This document shows, one piece after another, positions 1 through 9,029 of a DNA stretch of 64,000 bases (positions are counted from its first letter, which is position 1; each line of letters opens with the position of its first letter). Below the pieces are notes generated by a model. The model was given only the letters and a program-made list of their open reading frames with translations. It was not told where the DNA came from and did not search any database. Both the position numbers and the translations under genes were made by a program. This DNA is from Dyadobacter sp. CY326 (GTDB lineage Bacteria; Bacteroidota; Bacteroidia; Cytophagales; Spirosomataceae). The stretch spans positions 62,001 to 126,000 of the forward strand of contig NZ_JAJUXI010000012.1 in the NCBI RefSeq assembly GCF_021390515.1, written 5' to 3'.

Positions 1-553
1 TTACACCACCGGCAACCAGATCTCCAAGTTCGAGATCTTCAATGCTGATTCGGATGAGGCGTTTGCAACGGTGCCCGGCCGTCCGAACCATTTTTCGGAT
101 TTGATGAAATTTCCCTTCGGTTAATGTGATTTTCAACCAGGTGTTAGGCACATTGGCCCAGGTTTCATTGGCATGTTTGGGCAAGCCATCCGGTCTCGGA
201 ATGATTTCGACCTCGCAGGGCGTCGTTATATATTCAACACCGCCTTTAATTCGAATGCCAATGCCGGTCCGGAGCTTATGCAATGTTTCCTCGCTAACGT
301 GATGCGTCACATTGACCACGTAAGTTCGCTTGTGCGGAACCTCGCCTTGAAATAAAAGATTTGTGACTTTTTTGTTGGTTGTAAGGATTAGCAACCCTTC
401 CGAATGGCCATCCAGCCGTCCAATGGCATGGATTCCCTCCGGAAATTCAAAATCCAAAGCCCCCAGCAACCGCACATCATCCGGACTAACAAACTGCGAA
501 ACCATGTCAGCAGGCTTGTTAATGATGAAGTAGCGATGGTTATCTGGAATCAT
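1..553 (-). CDS. rluE: RluE-like 23S rRNA pseudouridine synthase (3' end cut by window edge)
   Basis: I translated this by hand from the ATG at 553; the frame stays open to the window edge, giving about 184 residues. The N-terminus has the NKP segment typical of RsuA/RluE enzymes. The catalytic motif GRLDGHSEGLL lies around residues 45-55, with Asp48 as the expected nucleophile, and the conserved TLTEGKFHQIRKM segment follows. No S4 RNA-binding domain precedes the catalytic domain, as in RluE rather than RsuA. Family members isomerise a uridine in rRNA. The stop codon is outside the window. The family is secure; the exact target base is inference. Confidence 0.85.
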   Translation of the reverse strand, partial: MIPDNHRYFIINKPADMVSQFVSPDDVRLLGALDFEFPEGIHAIGRLDGHSEGLLILTTNKKVTNLLFQGEVPHKRTYVVNVTHHVSEETLHKLRTGIGIRIKGGVEYITTPCEVEIIPRPDGLPKHANETWANVPNTWLKITLTEGKFHQIRKMVRTAGHRCKRLIRISIEDLELGDLVAGGV

Positions 554-561
554 GCTCAAAG

Positions 562-924
562 TTAACCAGGTCGCCCAATTATAGCCCGGATCTTCTCTAA
601 AACTTGTTCAGTTTCAAACAGGACTTCCTCATTGGTAAATCTGATAACCTTGATATTAAACTCTTCAATCAATTCTGTACGCATTTCATCATACTCTCGA
701 TTTTCCTTTATCAAATGAATCCCACCATCGATTTCAATTGCTAATTTTAATTCATGACAATAAAAGTCTAAAATGAAATAGAGGAACGGATGCTGCCTCC
801 GGAATTTCACACCGAGTTTCTTGTTGGATAAATGGCTCCAAAGGTGCTTTTCAGCAAGAGTCTCTCTTTTCCTGAGCTCTAATGCTCTTGCAAACAATAT
901 CGGCTTTGCGCCCTCGTGCATCAT
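562..924 (-). CDS. DUF559 protein, Vsr-like endonuclease fold
   Basis: This 120-residue protein matches the DUF559 family, which is related to very-short-patch-repair (Vsr) endonucleases of the PD-(D/E)XK type. Visible family features are the FRRQHPF segment (residues 41-47), LDFYC (52-56), the AIEIDGG strand (62-68) and an FTNEEV segment near the C-terminus. It ends 8 bp before the start of the pseudouridine synthase downstream on the same strand, so the two may be co-transcribed. Two ATG codons in a row make the exact start uncertain by one codon. The substrate is unknown, and nuclease activity is inferred from the family only. Confidence 0.8.
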   Translation of the reverse strand: MMHEGAKPILFARALELRKRETLAEKHLWSHLSNKKLGVKFRRQHPFLYFILDFYCHELKLAIEIDGGIHLIKENREYDEMRTELIEEFNIKVIRFTNEEVLFETEQVLEKIRAIIGRPG

Positions 925-1124
925 AACGTATGTCTATGTGTGTATATGTAAGCGAAGTGCATCTCGCGTCGCGGTCCTGCCCCCGGCCCCATATGGGGTG
1001 ATAGTGTTACTGGCCCTACCGGAAATAAGACTATTCCATCGTGCACTTGAAGTCCCATTAGGGGATTTAGGGGTCAAAACCAGCACCACATCCCTAACAA
1101 CCCAAATTCCCTTCTCCCCAGACG
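925..1124. other. intergenic region with a 12-bp palindrome and a dispersed-repeat copy
   Basis: This 200-bp gap lies between the DUF3500 gene and the DUF559 gene, both on the minus strand. It holds a perfect palindrome, CCCCATATGGGG, at 987-998, and an interspersed repeat copy at 1050-1073. I see no convincing gene. Forward-strand frames that cross it are antisense to the neighbouring genes. Confidence 0.6.
1050..1073. repeat. dispersed short repeat, copy 1
   Basis: This is a 24-bp element with the core GGGGATTTAGG and an upstream AAGTCCC arm that partly pairs with it. A clearly related element lies at 14469-14493, inside the 3' end of the exonuclease gene. Elements of this form are, to my recollection, scattered through many Bacteroidota genomes. 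A full-genome count would confirm that. Confidence 0.5.
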
Positions 1125-2204
1125 TCAGGGATGCCCCTTCTCATAATGCATTTTCAACAAATCCTCTCCAAAATCACTTGTCAGATCGCGGACTACGGAG
1201 TGGATGTGGTTGCCGCCGTTTTGGGTGTTGTCGAATTCGATCAGGAAAGTGGGGCCGTGGATGCGGTAATAATGGCCTTGGCCGGACCCGATCACGTTTT
1301 TCTGGTCACCCATCCAGGCGAAATGTATTTTTTCTAGACCGCTTTTTTCCAATTCGGCCCATTGCTGATTTTTCAATGTTACATGATAACGCTGCAAATA
1401 AGCCAAGATGAGCTTCTTAAAAGTCTCCTTTTGTGCGGCGGTCATTTCTGCCATTGCGATGCCTTCCATTTTTTCCAAAGACGCTTTTCTGGAATTGGAG
1501 GTGAACATCTCATTGGGTGCAGTGTTTCCCAGCAGGACTTTTACTAATTGTTTTTCGTCCATCGATTGCAACAATGTAAACGCAAAATCTTCCTCATTTT
1601 TCAAGATGCGCAAGCCTTTTTGCGGCACATCTGCGAGCACATTGCCTGGGTTACTGCCCATGAAGCTCGGCGTGTAAGTGACTTCGCCATTGATTGATGA
1701 GAAATGAAGCGACAAATGGTGCCCTTCAACGCGCCAGCCCCACGGGTCGCTGCCGGGCTCACCAAAAACGAGAAAAGCGAAATTTTCCGGATCGCGGTAA
1801 GTGTCGTTTGCCGGCCTGGTTTCTACAACCCTGAGCACATTTTCCAAGTCAATGATCTGTTCGGCCTTGTGATAACCTTCCTGGCTCAAAACCAGCTTAA
1901 TCATGTCCATTGCCACTTTTCGTTGCCCTGCACTCATTGTTTTAAGTGTTACTCCTTTGCGTTTCCTGGGCGTGAAATTCCAGTCAAAACGGGCGGGATC
2001 GTCATAAGGAAGCTTGGTTTCGGCAAGCTGCTCTGCCGAGAGCGATTTCAAAAAAGTTGCGACGACAGCAGCCATTTCTTTGGCCAGTTTGTCATCTTTA
2101 TTTTGCTTTGATCCAATCACATTTCCCGATGCAAGCGAGTCGTTTGAAACGCCTGCTATAAAGACATTAACCAAAAAAACAATTATTATAAAAGACCTTT
2201 TCAT
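1125..2204 (-). CDS. secreted DUF3500 family protein
   Basis: This protein of about 359 residues starts best at the ATG at 2204, which gives a clean signal peptide: MKR, then a hydrophobic run ending near a small-residue cleavage site. An upstream frame extension would spoil it. The family signature is clear: a FLVFGEPG segment, then WGWRVEGHHLSLHFS, and near the C-terminus HYYRIHGPTFLIEFDN and NHIHSVVRDL. These His-, Asp- and Glu-rich blocks suggest metal or substrate binding, but DUF3500 has no assigned reaction that I know of. It is probably periplasmic. It has its own region, with the DUF559 gene 200 bp downstream and the divergent dGTPase upstream. Confidence 0.85.
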   Translation of the reverse strand: MKRSFIIIVFLVNVFIAGVSNDSLASGNVIGSKQNKDDKLAKEMAAVVATFLKSLSAEQLAETKLPYDDPARFDWNFTPRKRKGVTLKTMSAGQRKVAMDMIKLVLSQEGYHKAEQIIDLENVLRVVETRPANDTYRDPENFAFLVFGEPGSDPWGWRVEGHHLSLHFSSINGEVTYTPSFMGSNPGNVLADVPQKGLRILKNEEDFAFTLLQSMDEKQLVKVLLGNTAPNEMFTSNSRKASLEKMEGIAMAEMTAAQKETFKKLILAYLQRYHVTLKNQQWAELEKSGLEKIHFAWMGDQKNVIGSGQGHYYRIHGPTFLIEFDNTQNGGNHIHSVVRDLTSDFGEDLLKMHYEKGHP

Positions 2205-2362
2205 ATCAATCTTATTTGAAAACCACATTAATTGAATGGTTAAATGAAAAGCTGCACGTTTCGAGAAACTACCATTGTAAGCTGGCGGATGCGCTAAAAC
2301 GAAACTGCATTAATTCCGTAATTGCCGGAAAGCGATTAGTTTTGCCGCCGGTAAAATGACTT

Positions 2363-3709
2363 ATGATGAATTGGGACAAATTGCTTTCGGCAAAACGTTG
2401 GGGAAGTGAAGACAAATACAATGCCGATCCTGCGGAGGCCAGGTCGGAGTTCCAGCGCGATTACGACAGGCTGATTTTTTCCTCGCCTTTTCGCAGACTG
2501 CAAAACAAAACGCAGGTTTTCCCGCTCCCAGGAAGTGTTTTCGTTCACAACCGGCTCACGCACAGCTTGGAAGTTGCAAGTGTTGGCAAGTCTTTGGGAA
2601 GGATTTTTTATAATAAGTTAAGAAAAGATGATCCTGAAATCGATCAGAAGTTGCCATTGATCAGCGAAATCGGGAACATTGTTTCTGCGGCTTGCCTGGC
2701 GCACGATTTGGGAAATCCTGCTTTTGGACATTCAGGAGAGGCGGCGATCTCACATTATTTTACCAACGATGCCGGATTAAAATACCGGGATAAGGTTACC
2801 GAAGCCCAATGGGCTGATCTGACTCATTTTGAAGGAAATGCAAATGCTTTTCGCATTCTCACGCACCCTTATGCGGGCAAGGGTTACGGCAGTTTCGCGC
2901 TTACTTACTCCACCCTCGCAGCCATTGCCAAATATCCCTGTGAGTCGATTGCCGGTCACAACAAAGCGAACATTTACACCAAAAAATACGGCTTTTTCCA
3001 ATCTGAACAGACTGGATTTCAGAAGATTGTTGCTGATCTGGAATTGAGCATTGTTTCGGAATCTCCGCTAATTTACAAGCGTCATCCACTCGTTTATCTG
3101 GTTGAAGCGGCGGACGATATTTGCTACAATATCATTGATCTTGAAGACGCGCACCGACTGAAAATCTTGTCTTATCATGAAGTTGAGACGCTGTTGCTTC
3201 GCTTGTGCAATGATCCGAAAATGCCTTCACGGCTCACTGAAATTGATGATGAAGACGCCAAAATCAGTCTGTTGAGAGCCAAATCGATCAGCACATTGAT
3301 TGGGCAATGCTCCGAACTGTTTTACAATGAACAGGAAAAGATCCTGAACGGAGATTTCAATTCGGGATTAATAGACGCAATTGAAGAGCCATATCGATCT
3401 GTTATGAAGGACATTATATCGATTTCCATTAATAAAATATACAATTACTCGTCCGTTGTGCAGATTGAAGTGGCGGGTTACAAAGTCATGGGCGGCTTGC
3501 TTGAAGAATTTATTCCGGCTTATCTTAACAATAATTCACATTACACCGAGAAGCTTGTCGAGCTTATTCCCAAACAATTTATCACCTCCCGAACCGACGA
3601 ATATGCCAAAATTCAAACCGTTTTGGACTTTGTCTCGGGAATGACAGACTTATATGCCGTTGAATTGTTCCGGAAAATCAAAGGGATTTCATTCCCTTCC
3701 CTCTCTTAG
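2363..3709 (+). CDS. dgt: dGTPase / deoxynucleoside triphosphate triphosphohydrolase
   Basis: This 448-residue cytosolic HD-domain enzyme belongs to the family that hydrolyses dNTPs to deoxynucleosides and triphosphate. Metal ligands of the HD fold are visible: His67 in NRLTHSLEVA, His114-Asp115 in AHDLGNPAFGHSGE, and an Asp at 251-252 in VEAADDICYN. The N-terminal SPFRRLQNKTQVF block is diagnostic for dGTPases. Length is typical for the family. Two adjacent ATG codons (2363 and 2366) leave the start uncertain by one residue. The gene stands alone, divergent from the DUF3500 gene across 158 bp, and may help keep dNTP pools balanced. Confidence 0.93.
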   Translation: MMNWDKLLSAKRWGSEDKYNADPAEARSEFQRDYDRLIFSSPFRRLQNKTQVFPLPGSVFVHNRLTHSLEVASVGKSLGRIFYNKLRKDDPEIDQKLPLISEIGNIVSAACLAHDLGNPAFGHSGEAAISHYFTNDAGLKYRDKVTEAQWADLTHFEGNANAFRILTHPYAGKGYGSFALTYSTLAAIAKYPCESIAGHNKANIYTKKYGFFQSEQTGFQKIVADLELSIVSESPLIYKRHPLVYLVEAADDICYNIIDLEDAHRLKILSYHEVETLLLRLCNDPKMPSRLTEIDDEDAKISLLRAKSISTLIGQCSELFYNEQEKILNGDFNSGLIDAIEEPYRSVMKDIISISINKIYNYSSVVQIEVAGYKVMGGLLEEFIPAYLNNNSHYTEKLVELIPKQFITSRTDEYAKIQTVLDFVSGMTDLYAVELFRKIKGISFPSLS

Positions 3710-3814
3710 CTGCGCTATTCCGGACTTCCGATTTGCGTAAAGCGTAATATTAATTCGCCAGTCAAAAGTTTTATGTACATTGTTGATTCAATCTCGTAGG
3801 ACCCTTATATCAAT

Positions 3815-4939
3815 ATGGAAATCAAACAATTGGTTTATACCAATGCCTCCTCGTTAATCTCATTCCCCTTTACGCCGCAGCTATTTTTTGTCTTTGGTAA
3901 CCGAGAACTTCTTGAAACAAATGACGTAATCGCCCAACTGGCAAATCTTTATCCAGAATCCATTTTTTCGGGTTGCTCCACAGCGGGAGAAATTTCGGAT
4001 GTCTCGGTTAAAGACAACACCATCATTATCACCGCCCTCCGATTTGCCGATACGACTGTAAAAAGCTCGAAAATTGCGTTGAAAGAAATTCAGTTCAGCA
4101 GCATTGAGGCGGGTAAACAACTGGTTTCACAACTTCCAAAAGAAGGATTAAAACACGTTTTCGTCGTCTCGGACGGTCTGAAAGTAAACGGAACCGACCT
4201 TGTAAAAGGCATGGCCGAAGGCCTCGACGCGCACGTTTCGGTTACGGGTGGACTGGCTGGTGACGGCTCGCAGTTTTCGAAAACGGTTATCATTGAACCC
4301 GATGGCACAGTCGCCAGTGAAACAGTTGCCGCGATTGGTTTTTATGGAGAAAATCTGTCGATAGGGTTTGGCTCGCGCGGCGGCTGGGACAGCTTCGGCC
4401 TGGATCGGCGAGTGACGAGATCGAAGGAAAATATTTTGTTTGAAATTGATGGAGAGCCTGCGCTCGACTTATATAAATCATTCCTCGGCGATAAAGCCAA
4501 GGAACTTCCCGCATCCGGATTGCTTTTCCCGCTGAGCATGCGCGACAGCGAAGACCGTGCTCCCGTTGTTCGTACGATTTTGGGGATTAATGAGGAAGAA
4601 AAAAGCCTCACATTCGCAGGTGACATTCCCGAAGGATCATTTGTAAGACTAATGAAAGCCAATAATGACAGGCTCATTACCGGCGCCGAAGAGGCTGCTC
4701 ACGCCGCGTCTGAGGGCTTGAAAAATAGTCCGGAATTCGCGTTGCTGGTGAGTTGCGTGGGACGCAAGCTTGTTTTGAAACAAATGGTGGAAGAAGAAGT
4801 TGAATCGGTTTCGGAGGTTTTGGACAGTCCGGTTATCACTGGATTTTACTCCTATGGTGAGCTTGCGCCATTCAACCGCAACTCCGTTTGCGAGTTACAC
4901 AACCAAACGATGACGATCACCACATTCAGCGAAAATTAA
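3815..4939 (+). CDS. FIST domain sensory protein
   Basis: This 374-residue cytosolic protein has FIST_N features in the first 190 residues (SIFSGCSTAGEISD, then VSDGLKVNGTDLVKGM and VTGGLAGDG). FIST_C features follow, ending in GFYSYGELAPF and a histidine-containing tail. FIST domains are proposed to bind small ligands such as amino acids and usually occur with signal-transduction partners. Here the next gene, 2 bp downstream, is a PAS histidine kinase, followed by a response regulator. The protein has no output domain of its own, so it probably feeds a signal to that kinase. The ligand is unknown. Confidence 0.88.
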   Translation: MEIKQLVYTNASSLISFPFTPQLFFVFGNRELLETNDVIAQLANLYPESIFSGCSTAGEISDVSVKDNTIIITALRFADTTVKSSKIALKEIQFSSIEAGKQLVSQLPKEGLKHVFVVSDGLKVNGTDLVKGMAEGLDAHVSVTGGLAGDGSQFSKTVIIEPDGTVASETVAAIGFYGENLSIGFGSRGGWDSFGLDRRVTRSKENILFEIDGEPALDLYKSFLGDKAKELPASGLLFPLSMRDSEDRAPVVRTILGINEEEKSLTFAGDIPEGSFVRLMKANNDRLITGAEEAAHAASEGLKNSPEFALLVSCVGRKLVLKQMVEEEVESVSEVLDSPVITGFYSYGELAPFNRNSVCELHNQTMTITTFSEN

Positions 4940-4941
4940 CA

Positions 4942-6291
4942 ATGAACATGCCCGAAATTACGGACATCAATTACCATAGGCTGCTCAAACGTCAGATCCG
5001 GAAATCGTTGCCGCCCGAACTTGCTGAACGCGCTGATATTCAGGATTTTTTATTGTCCGTAAATCAAGCTTATACTGAGTATCAGGATGATTTGGGACGC
5101 GTTGAGCTGATTCTTGAACAAAGCTCCGGCGAACTTTTTAAAGCAAACCGCGAGCTAAGCCGCATTGCCGAACAAAAGACTGAAGAAGCAGCATTGACCA
5201 ATAAAAGACTTGAAGATGTTGTTAGCAGCATTACAGAAATTTTAGTGCAGCTCGACAGTCAGGGAAACATTGTTTATCTGAACAAAGCCTGGGAAACAAT
5301 TACGGGCTATGCTGTAAATGAATGCATTAACCGGAATTGGATGGATTTCTTCTCCGATTCGGCCGCTGAAATCAATGAGCTGCTTAGTTCAGAATCGACC
5401 TCAATTGAAGCAACGATCAAAATTTTTACGGCGCAGCGGAAAGAAATATGGATCGGCGTTTCCCTGATGAGGCAGTTTGATGGTGATGCATGTGTAGGTT
5501 ACATTGGCACATTTTCGGATGTGACGGAGCGCGTTTTGGCTGAAAAGAAATTGAAGTCTTACATGCGCGATCTGGAACGCATTAACGCCGAACTTGACCA
5601 GTTTGCCTATGTCGTAAGCCATGATTTAAAAGCGCCTTTGCGTGCTATAAACAACCTTTCTGAGTGGATCGAAGAGGACATTAGTCACTTACTGGAAGGC
5701 GACACGCTGGATCAGTTCAAGTTGCTTCGCGGTCGGGTCCACCGAATGGAAAACCTGATCAACGGGATTTTGTCTTACTCCCGTGCGGGCAGGATCAAAA
5801 CCACAAAAGAACGTTTTGTCATCAATTCATTGGTGGAAGATCTGCATGAGACATTCAGCAGCAAAAAACCGATCCGGTTCATCCTTGAAGGAAATCCGAA
5901 TTTGGTGCTCGAAACAGAAAAAATCACATTGACCCAAATCCTTCAAAACCTGATTTCCAACGGGATCAAATACAATGATAAAGCCGAAATAGAAATAACC
6001 ATCGGCTGGACAGAGGATGAGAAGAAATATGAATTTTACGTTGCCGATAACGGTCCAGGAATAAGCCCTGAGTTTCACGACCGGATTTTTGTGATTTTTC
6101 AAACATTACAAGCCCGCGACGAAATCGAAAGCACAGGCGTTGGGCTGGCCATTGTTAAAAAAATTCTTGACGAAAAAGGTGGCATTATCCGCATTGAATC
6201 CAAAATGACAGAAGGCACGAGGTTCATTTTTACCTGGCCAAAAAACGTGAACCAAGAAGCCGAGATTTCATTAAAAAACAACCCTTTCTAA
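4942..6291 (+). CDS. PAS-domain sensor histidine kinase
   Basis: This 449-residue kinase begins at the ATG at 4942, right after the FIST stop; a longer frame would overlap the FIST gene by 52 bp. A coiled-coil-like N-terminus (about 1-90) is followed by a PAS domain (about 90-200, with VYLNKAWETITGY). A HisKA dimerisation helix follows with His227 in VVSHDLKAPL, then a HATPase domain with an N-box (LQNLISNGIKYN), a G1 box (DNGPGI) and a G2 box (TGVGLAIVKK). I see no membrane segment, so it is cytosolic. The domain order resembles phytochrome-type kinases that pair with Rcp1-like regulators, as in the next gene. Confidence 0.9.
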   Translation: MNMPEITDINYHRLLKRQIRKSLPPELAERADIQDFLLSVNQAYTEYQDDLGRVELILEQSSGELFKANRELSRIAEQKTEEAALTNKRLEDVVSSITEILVQLDSQGNIVYLNKAWETITGYAVNECINRNWMDFFSDSAAEINELLSSESTSIEATIKIFTAQRKEIWIGVSLMRQFDGDACVGYIGTFSDVTERVLAEKKLKSYMRDLERINAELDQFAYVVSHDLKAPLRAINNLSEWIEEDISHLLEGDTLDQFKLLRGRVHRMENLINGILSYSRAGRIKTTKERFVINSLVEDLHETFSSKKPIRFILEGNPNLVLETEKITLTQILQNLISNGIKYNDKAEIEITIGWTEDEKKYEFYVADNGPGISPEFHDRIFVIFQTLQARDEIESTGVGLAIVKKILDEKGGIIRIESKMTEGTRFIFTWPKNVNQEAEISLKNNPF

Positions 6292-6306
6292 TAAATAGCA
6301 ATTCCA

Positions 6307-6738
6307 ATGTCCATTTCAATTCCTATCCCGATGACCATACTCCTAGTTGAAGATGATGAAGTAGATGTCATGAATGTGAAGCGCGCATTCAAGAAAAATA
6401 ACATTTCCAATCCGCTGATCGTCGCATCCAATGGCATTGAAGCGCTTGCCGTTCTTCGCTCCCCGACGTCGGACATTCCGCGCCCAAGAATTGTGCTTCT
6501 CGACCTGAATATGCCAAAAATGGGTGGAATCGAGTTTTTGAAAGAGATTCGCCAGGATGCTGAATTGAGCTCGTTATCGGTTTTTGTGATGACGACTTCC
6601 AATGAGGATAGTGACAAAATTGAAGCATTTAACCTCAATGTAGCCGGTTACATATTGAAACCGCTTTCTATGGACCGCTTTATTTCGGCGGTGTCAACGC
6701 TAAACAGTTATTGGACGCTCTGCGAATATCCCGGGTAA
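6307..6738 (+). CDS. single-domain response regulator (Rcp1-like)
   Basis: This 143-residue receiver-only protein has the acidic pair in LLVEDDE (residues 12-18), the phosphoacceptor Asp66 in VLLDLNMP, the Thr in FVMTTSNE and the conserved Lys118 in GYILKPL. It has no DNA-binding or enzymatic output domain. It lies 15 bp after the kinase and most likely receives its phosphate, acting by protein-protein contact or as a phosphate sink. An internal ATG at 6331 is an alternative start, since the first eight residues are not part of the fold. Confidence 0.9.
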   Translation: MSISIPIPMTILLVEDDEVDVMNVKRAFKKNNISNPLIVASNGIEALAVLRSPTSDIPRPRIVLLDLNMPKMGGIEFLKEIRQDAELSSLSVFVMTTSNEDSDKIEAFNLNVAGYILKPLSMDRFISAVSTLNSYWTLCEYPG

Positions 6739-6801
6739 CATCGGGACGCCACGCTTCATGGCAAAACGAACGGTTTCAATCTTAAATGAACGAGCAGCCG
6801 T

Positions 6802-7728
6802 ATGTTTGATAAAGATCAGTTCATGAAGTCCGAAGCCAGAATCACACTAATTATTTTAACCATTATCCTGGGCGCTTTTCTGCTTACGCTTGCAGGTTGT
6901 TCGTTCAAAAGAATCAGCCGAACGAAAGAGATTGTATATCAGCCAGGTGAAAAATCCATTTCTGAGCAGCATTTAAACATTTTCGCTCCAAAAAAGCACG
7001 ACAAGCCGCATGACGTGATTGTTTTCGTGCACGGCGGCAACTGGAATTCCGGCAAGAAATCGCAATACAGCATTATCGGCAATCATTGGGCAAAAACGGG
7101 CGTCGTTTATGTGATCATTGATTATCCGCTTAGCCCATCTGCCAATTACGACGCAATGGCCGAATCGACAGCCAGATCTGTAAAATGGGTTAAAGAAAAC
7201 ATTGCGCAATATGGCGGGAATCCGGATCGTATTTTCATATCCGGGCATTCGGCTGGCGGTCACTTAGCAGCATTGATTGCCATTGATGATCAATATTTCA
7301 AAAACATTGGAATCGAAAATCCATTCGCAGGCACCATCCTCATCGACGCGGCCGGACTGGATATGTATGGTTATTTGATGGAAGAAAAGTTTGCCGCCGG
7401 CAACACTTATCTCAACACATTTACAAATAATCCTGAAACCTGGAAAAAAGCCACTCCGCTCTATCATTTACACCCGAGTATGCCTCCAATGATCATTTAC
7501 CGCGGCGGAAAAAGTTATCCGTCAATCATTGCGAGCAACGAAAAATTCATCAAAGCCTTAAAAAATTACGCTCCCGGAACACCCTATCACATTCAAAAAA
7601 GCAAAAAACACATACCCATGATCACCCAATTCTTCAATCCCTGGAACGGACGTTATGACGAGATTCTGGATTGGATGAATACGGTTGGGAAGAAGGCAGT
7701 TTTGCCGGGGGATCAGCGAGCTGGTTAG
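6802..7728 (+). CDS. lipoprotein alpha/beta hydrolase (esterase-like)
   Basis: This protein of about 308 residues starts at 6802, or at the ATG at 6823, which gives a neater signal peptide. The lipobox LAGC places the modified Cys at residue 33. The hydrolase core shows HGGNW (residues 77-81, oxyanion hole) and GHSAGG (148-153), with Ser150 as nucleophile. A late KKHIPM segment probably supplies the catalytic His. This pattern fits the carboxylesterase / hormone-sensitive-lipase branch. It is expected to be membrane-anchored in the envelope; the ester substrate is unknown. The gene follows the signalling trio on the same strand but is 63 bp away. Confidence 0.85.
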   Translation: MFDKDQFMKSEARITLIILTIILGAFLLTLAGCSFKRISRTKEIVYQPGEKSISEQHLNIFAPKKHDKPHDVIVFVHGGNWNSGKKSQYSIIGNHWAKTGVVYVIIDYPLSPSANYDAMAESTARSVKWVKENIAQYGGNPDRIFISGHSAGGHLAALIAIDDQYFKNIGIENPFAGTILIDAAGLDMYGYLMEEKFAAGNTYLNTFTNNPETWKKATPLYHLHPSMPPMIIYRGGKSYPSIIASNEKFIKALKNYAPGTPYHIQKSKKHIPMITQFFNPWNGRYDEILDWMNTVGKKAVLPGDQRAG

Positions 7729-7782
7729 GTGGGTCAGTGAAGGGTGAGGCTTTTGATTGCATTAGTTTGTCAACATAAGCAA

Positions 7783-8943
7783 TCAAATCTCCCTTTTAAC
7801 CATTTCAAACCAATTAATAACATTTACTCCATTTGACCGCTGCTCTTCTTGGTCGCCTGCGTAAATAATGTAGGCTTTTTTCTCGCCGCTTAGCTTATTC
7901 CAGTATAAGAGGTTTTTAAAAAACTCACCGTTGATCGTTTTTCCAGCTTTGATTTCGAGTGGCAATAGCGTAACTCCGTTGTCAATCACAACGTCTATTT
8001 CATGTCCGGTTTTATCGCGCCAATAGTACAAGTTCACCGGCTTTCCTGCATTTGTTCGCTTTTTCAAAAGTTCGGTTACGACCAAACATTCAAATAAACT
8101 CCCTCGTAAGGGATGCAGCGCCAACTGTTCCTCGGTGCTTATTCCCAGCAAAGAACAAACAAGGCCGGTGTCATAAAAATAGATTTTGGGGCGTTTTATA
8201 AGTGTCTTGTTAAAATTTTTAAAATGCGGACGCAGCAAGTAAATGATAAAACTGCTTTCAAGAATTCCGATCCAGGACTGCACCGTTTTTGTATCAACTC
8301 CTGTATCAACTGCCAGCGAAGTAAGGTTTAATTCGTGGCCTGTTCTCCCTGCTAATAGTCGGATAAAGCGCTCAAATACAATTAGATCCGTAATATTCTT
8401 TATTTGACGGACGTCCCGGTCAATGTAGGTGCGCAGATAATTCGGAAACCAATCTTCCGGAGGAATGCCAGGATCATAAATTGGAGGATAAAGCCCCTTT
8501 AATATCTGCTCATTCTCATTGGGAGCGGATTGTTGGTCATGAAATAATTCGGCCGTGCTGAAAGGAAGCAGATTGATAATAGCGACGCGGCCTGCCAGTG
8601 TTTGCGAAATGTTTTGTTGAAGCAGGAAATTATTTGAGCCTGTAAGGATAAAACGGCCTGTTTCGGTCGAATTATCTAAGATCTCCTGCAAATAAGAAAA
8701 CAGCTCGGGTGTTCTCTGCACCTCGTCAAAAATGGCACCTTGCTCATATCGTCCCAAAAACCCACGCGGGTCTTCCTGTGCAAACCGCCTGACATCTGGA
8801 TTTTCAAGAGATAGGTATGGTTTGTCCGGAAACAGGCTCTTTACAAGCGTAGTTTTCCCGGATTGACGTGGCCCAGTAATAGCAACCGACTTAAAGGAGC
8901 GAGCAAGTTGGGTTATTTTCGAAGCTGCAAAACGTTCTATCAT
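7783..8943 (-). CDS. AAA ATPase with DUF4143 domain
   Basis: This 386-residue protein has an AAA_14 N-terminal ATPase with Walker A GPRQSGKT (24-31), Walker B AIFDEVQR (70-77) and sensor-like ILTGSNNFLL. A C-terminal DUF4143 domain follows, showing GSLFECLVVTELLK and a nuclease-like DVVIDNG...PLEIKAG segment that recalls PD-(D/E)XK folds. Members are common and often mobile in bacteria, and their function is not established. The gene lies downstream of the metallophosphoesterase gene on the same strand. A very long hairpin separates them, so it is probably a separate transcription unit. Confidence 0.9.
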   Translation of the reverse strand: MIERFAASKITQLARSFKSVAITGPRQSGKTTLVKSLFPDKPYLSLENPDVRRFAQEDPRGFLGRYEQGAIFDEVQRTPELFSYLQEILDNSTETGRFILTGSNNFLLQQNISQTLAGRVAIINLLPFSTAELFHDQQSAPNENEQILKGLYPPIYDPGIPPEDWFPNYLRTYIDRDVRQIKNITDLIVFERFIRLLAGRTGHELNLTSLAVDTGVDTKTVQSWIGILESSFIIYLLRPHFKNFNKTLIKRPKIYFYDTGLVCSLLGISTEEQLALHPLRGSLFECLVVTELLKKRTNAGKPVNLYYWRDKTGHEIDVVIDNGVTLLPLEIKAGKTINGEFFKNLLYWNKLSGEKKAYIIYAGDQEEQRSNGVNVINWFEMVKREI

Positions 8944-8955
8944 AACTCAAAAATA

Positions 8956-9006
8956 ACAAAAACCGGAAAAATATGGAATCAGATTCTATATTTTTCCGGT
9001 TTTTGT
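8956..9006. terminator. near-perfect 51-bp palindromic hairpin
   Basis: The outer arms 8956-8974 and 8988-9006 are perfect reverse complements (19 bp). After one G-T mismatch the pairing continues for 4 bp to a 3-base loop at 8980-8982. The outer arms contain A-runs and T-runs around a CCGG core, so a T-tract follows the stem in both directions. It lies just past the end of the metallophosphoesterase gene and 13 bp before the ATPase start, which fits a terminator. Its length is unusual for one. Confidence 0.7.
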
Positions 9007-9029
9007 CTAAGTATTTCATTAGTAGGATT

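Noticed and set aside
821..1411. A 196-codon plus-strand frame running across the intergenic gap
   Set aside because: It is antisense to both flanking minus-strand genes, and its product has no domain pattern.
7783..8943. AAA/DUF4143 ATPase as a fifth part of the repair cluster
   Set aside because: It lies on the same strand but is cut off by a strong hairpin and belongs to a widespread orphan family, so there is no good reason to link it.
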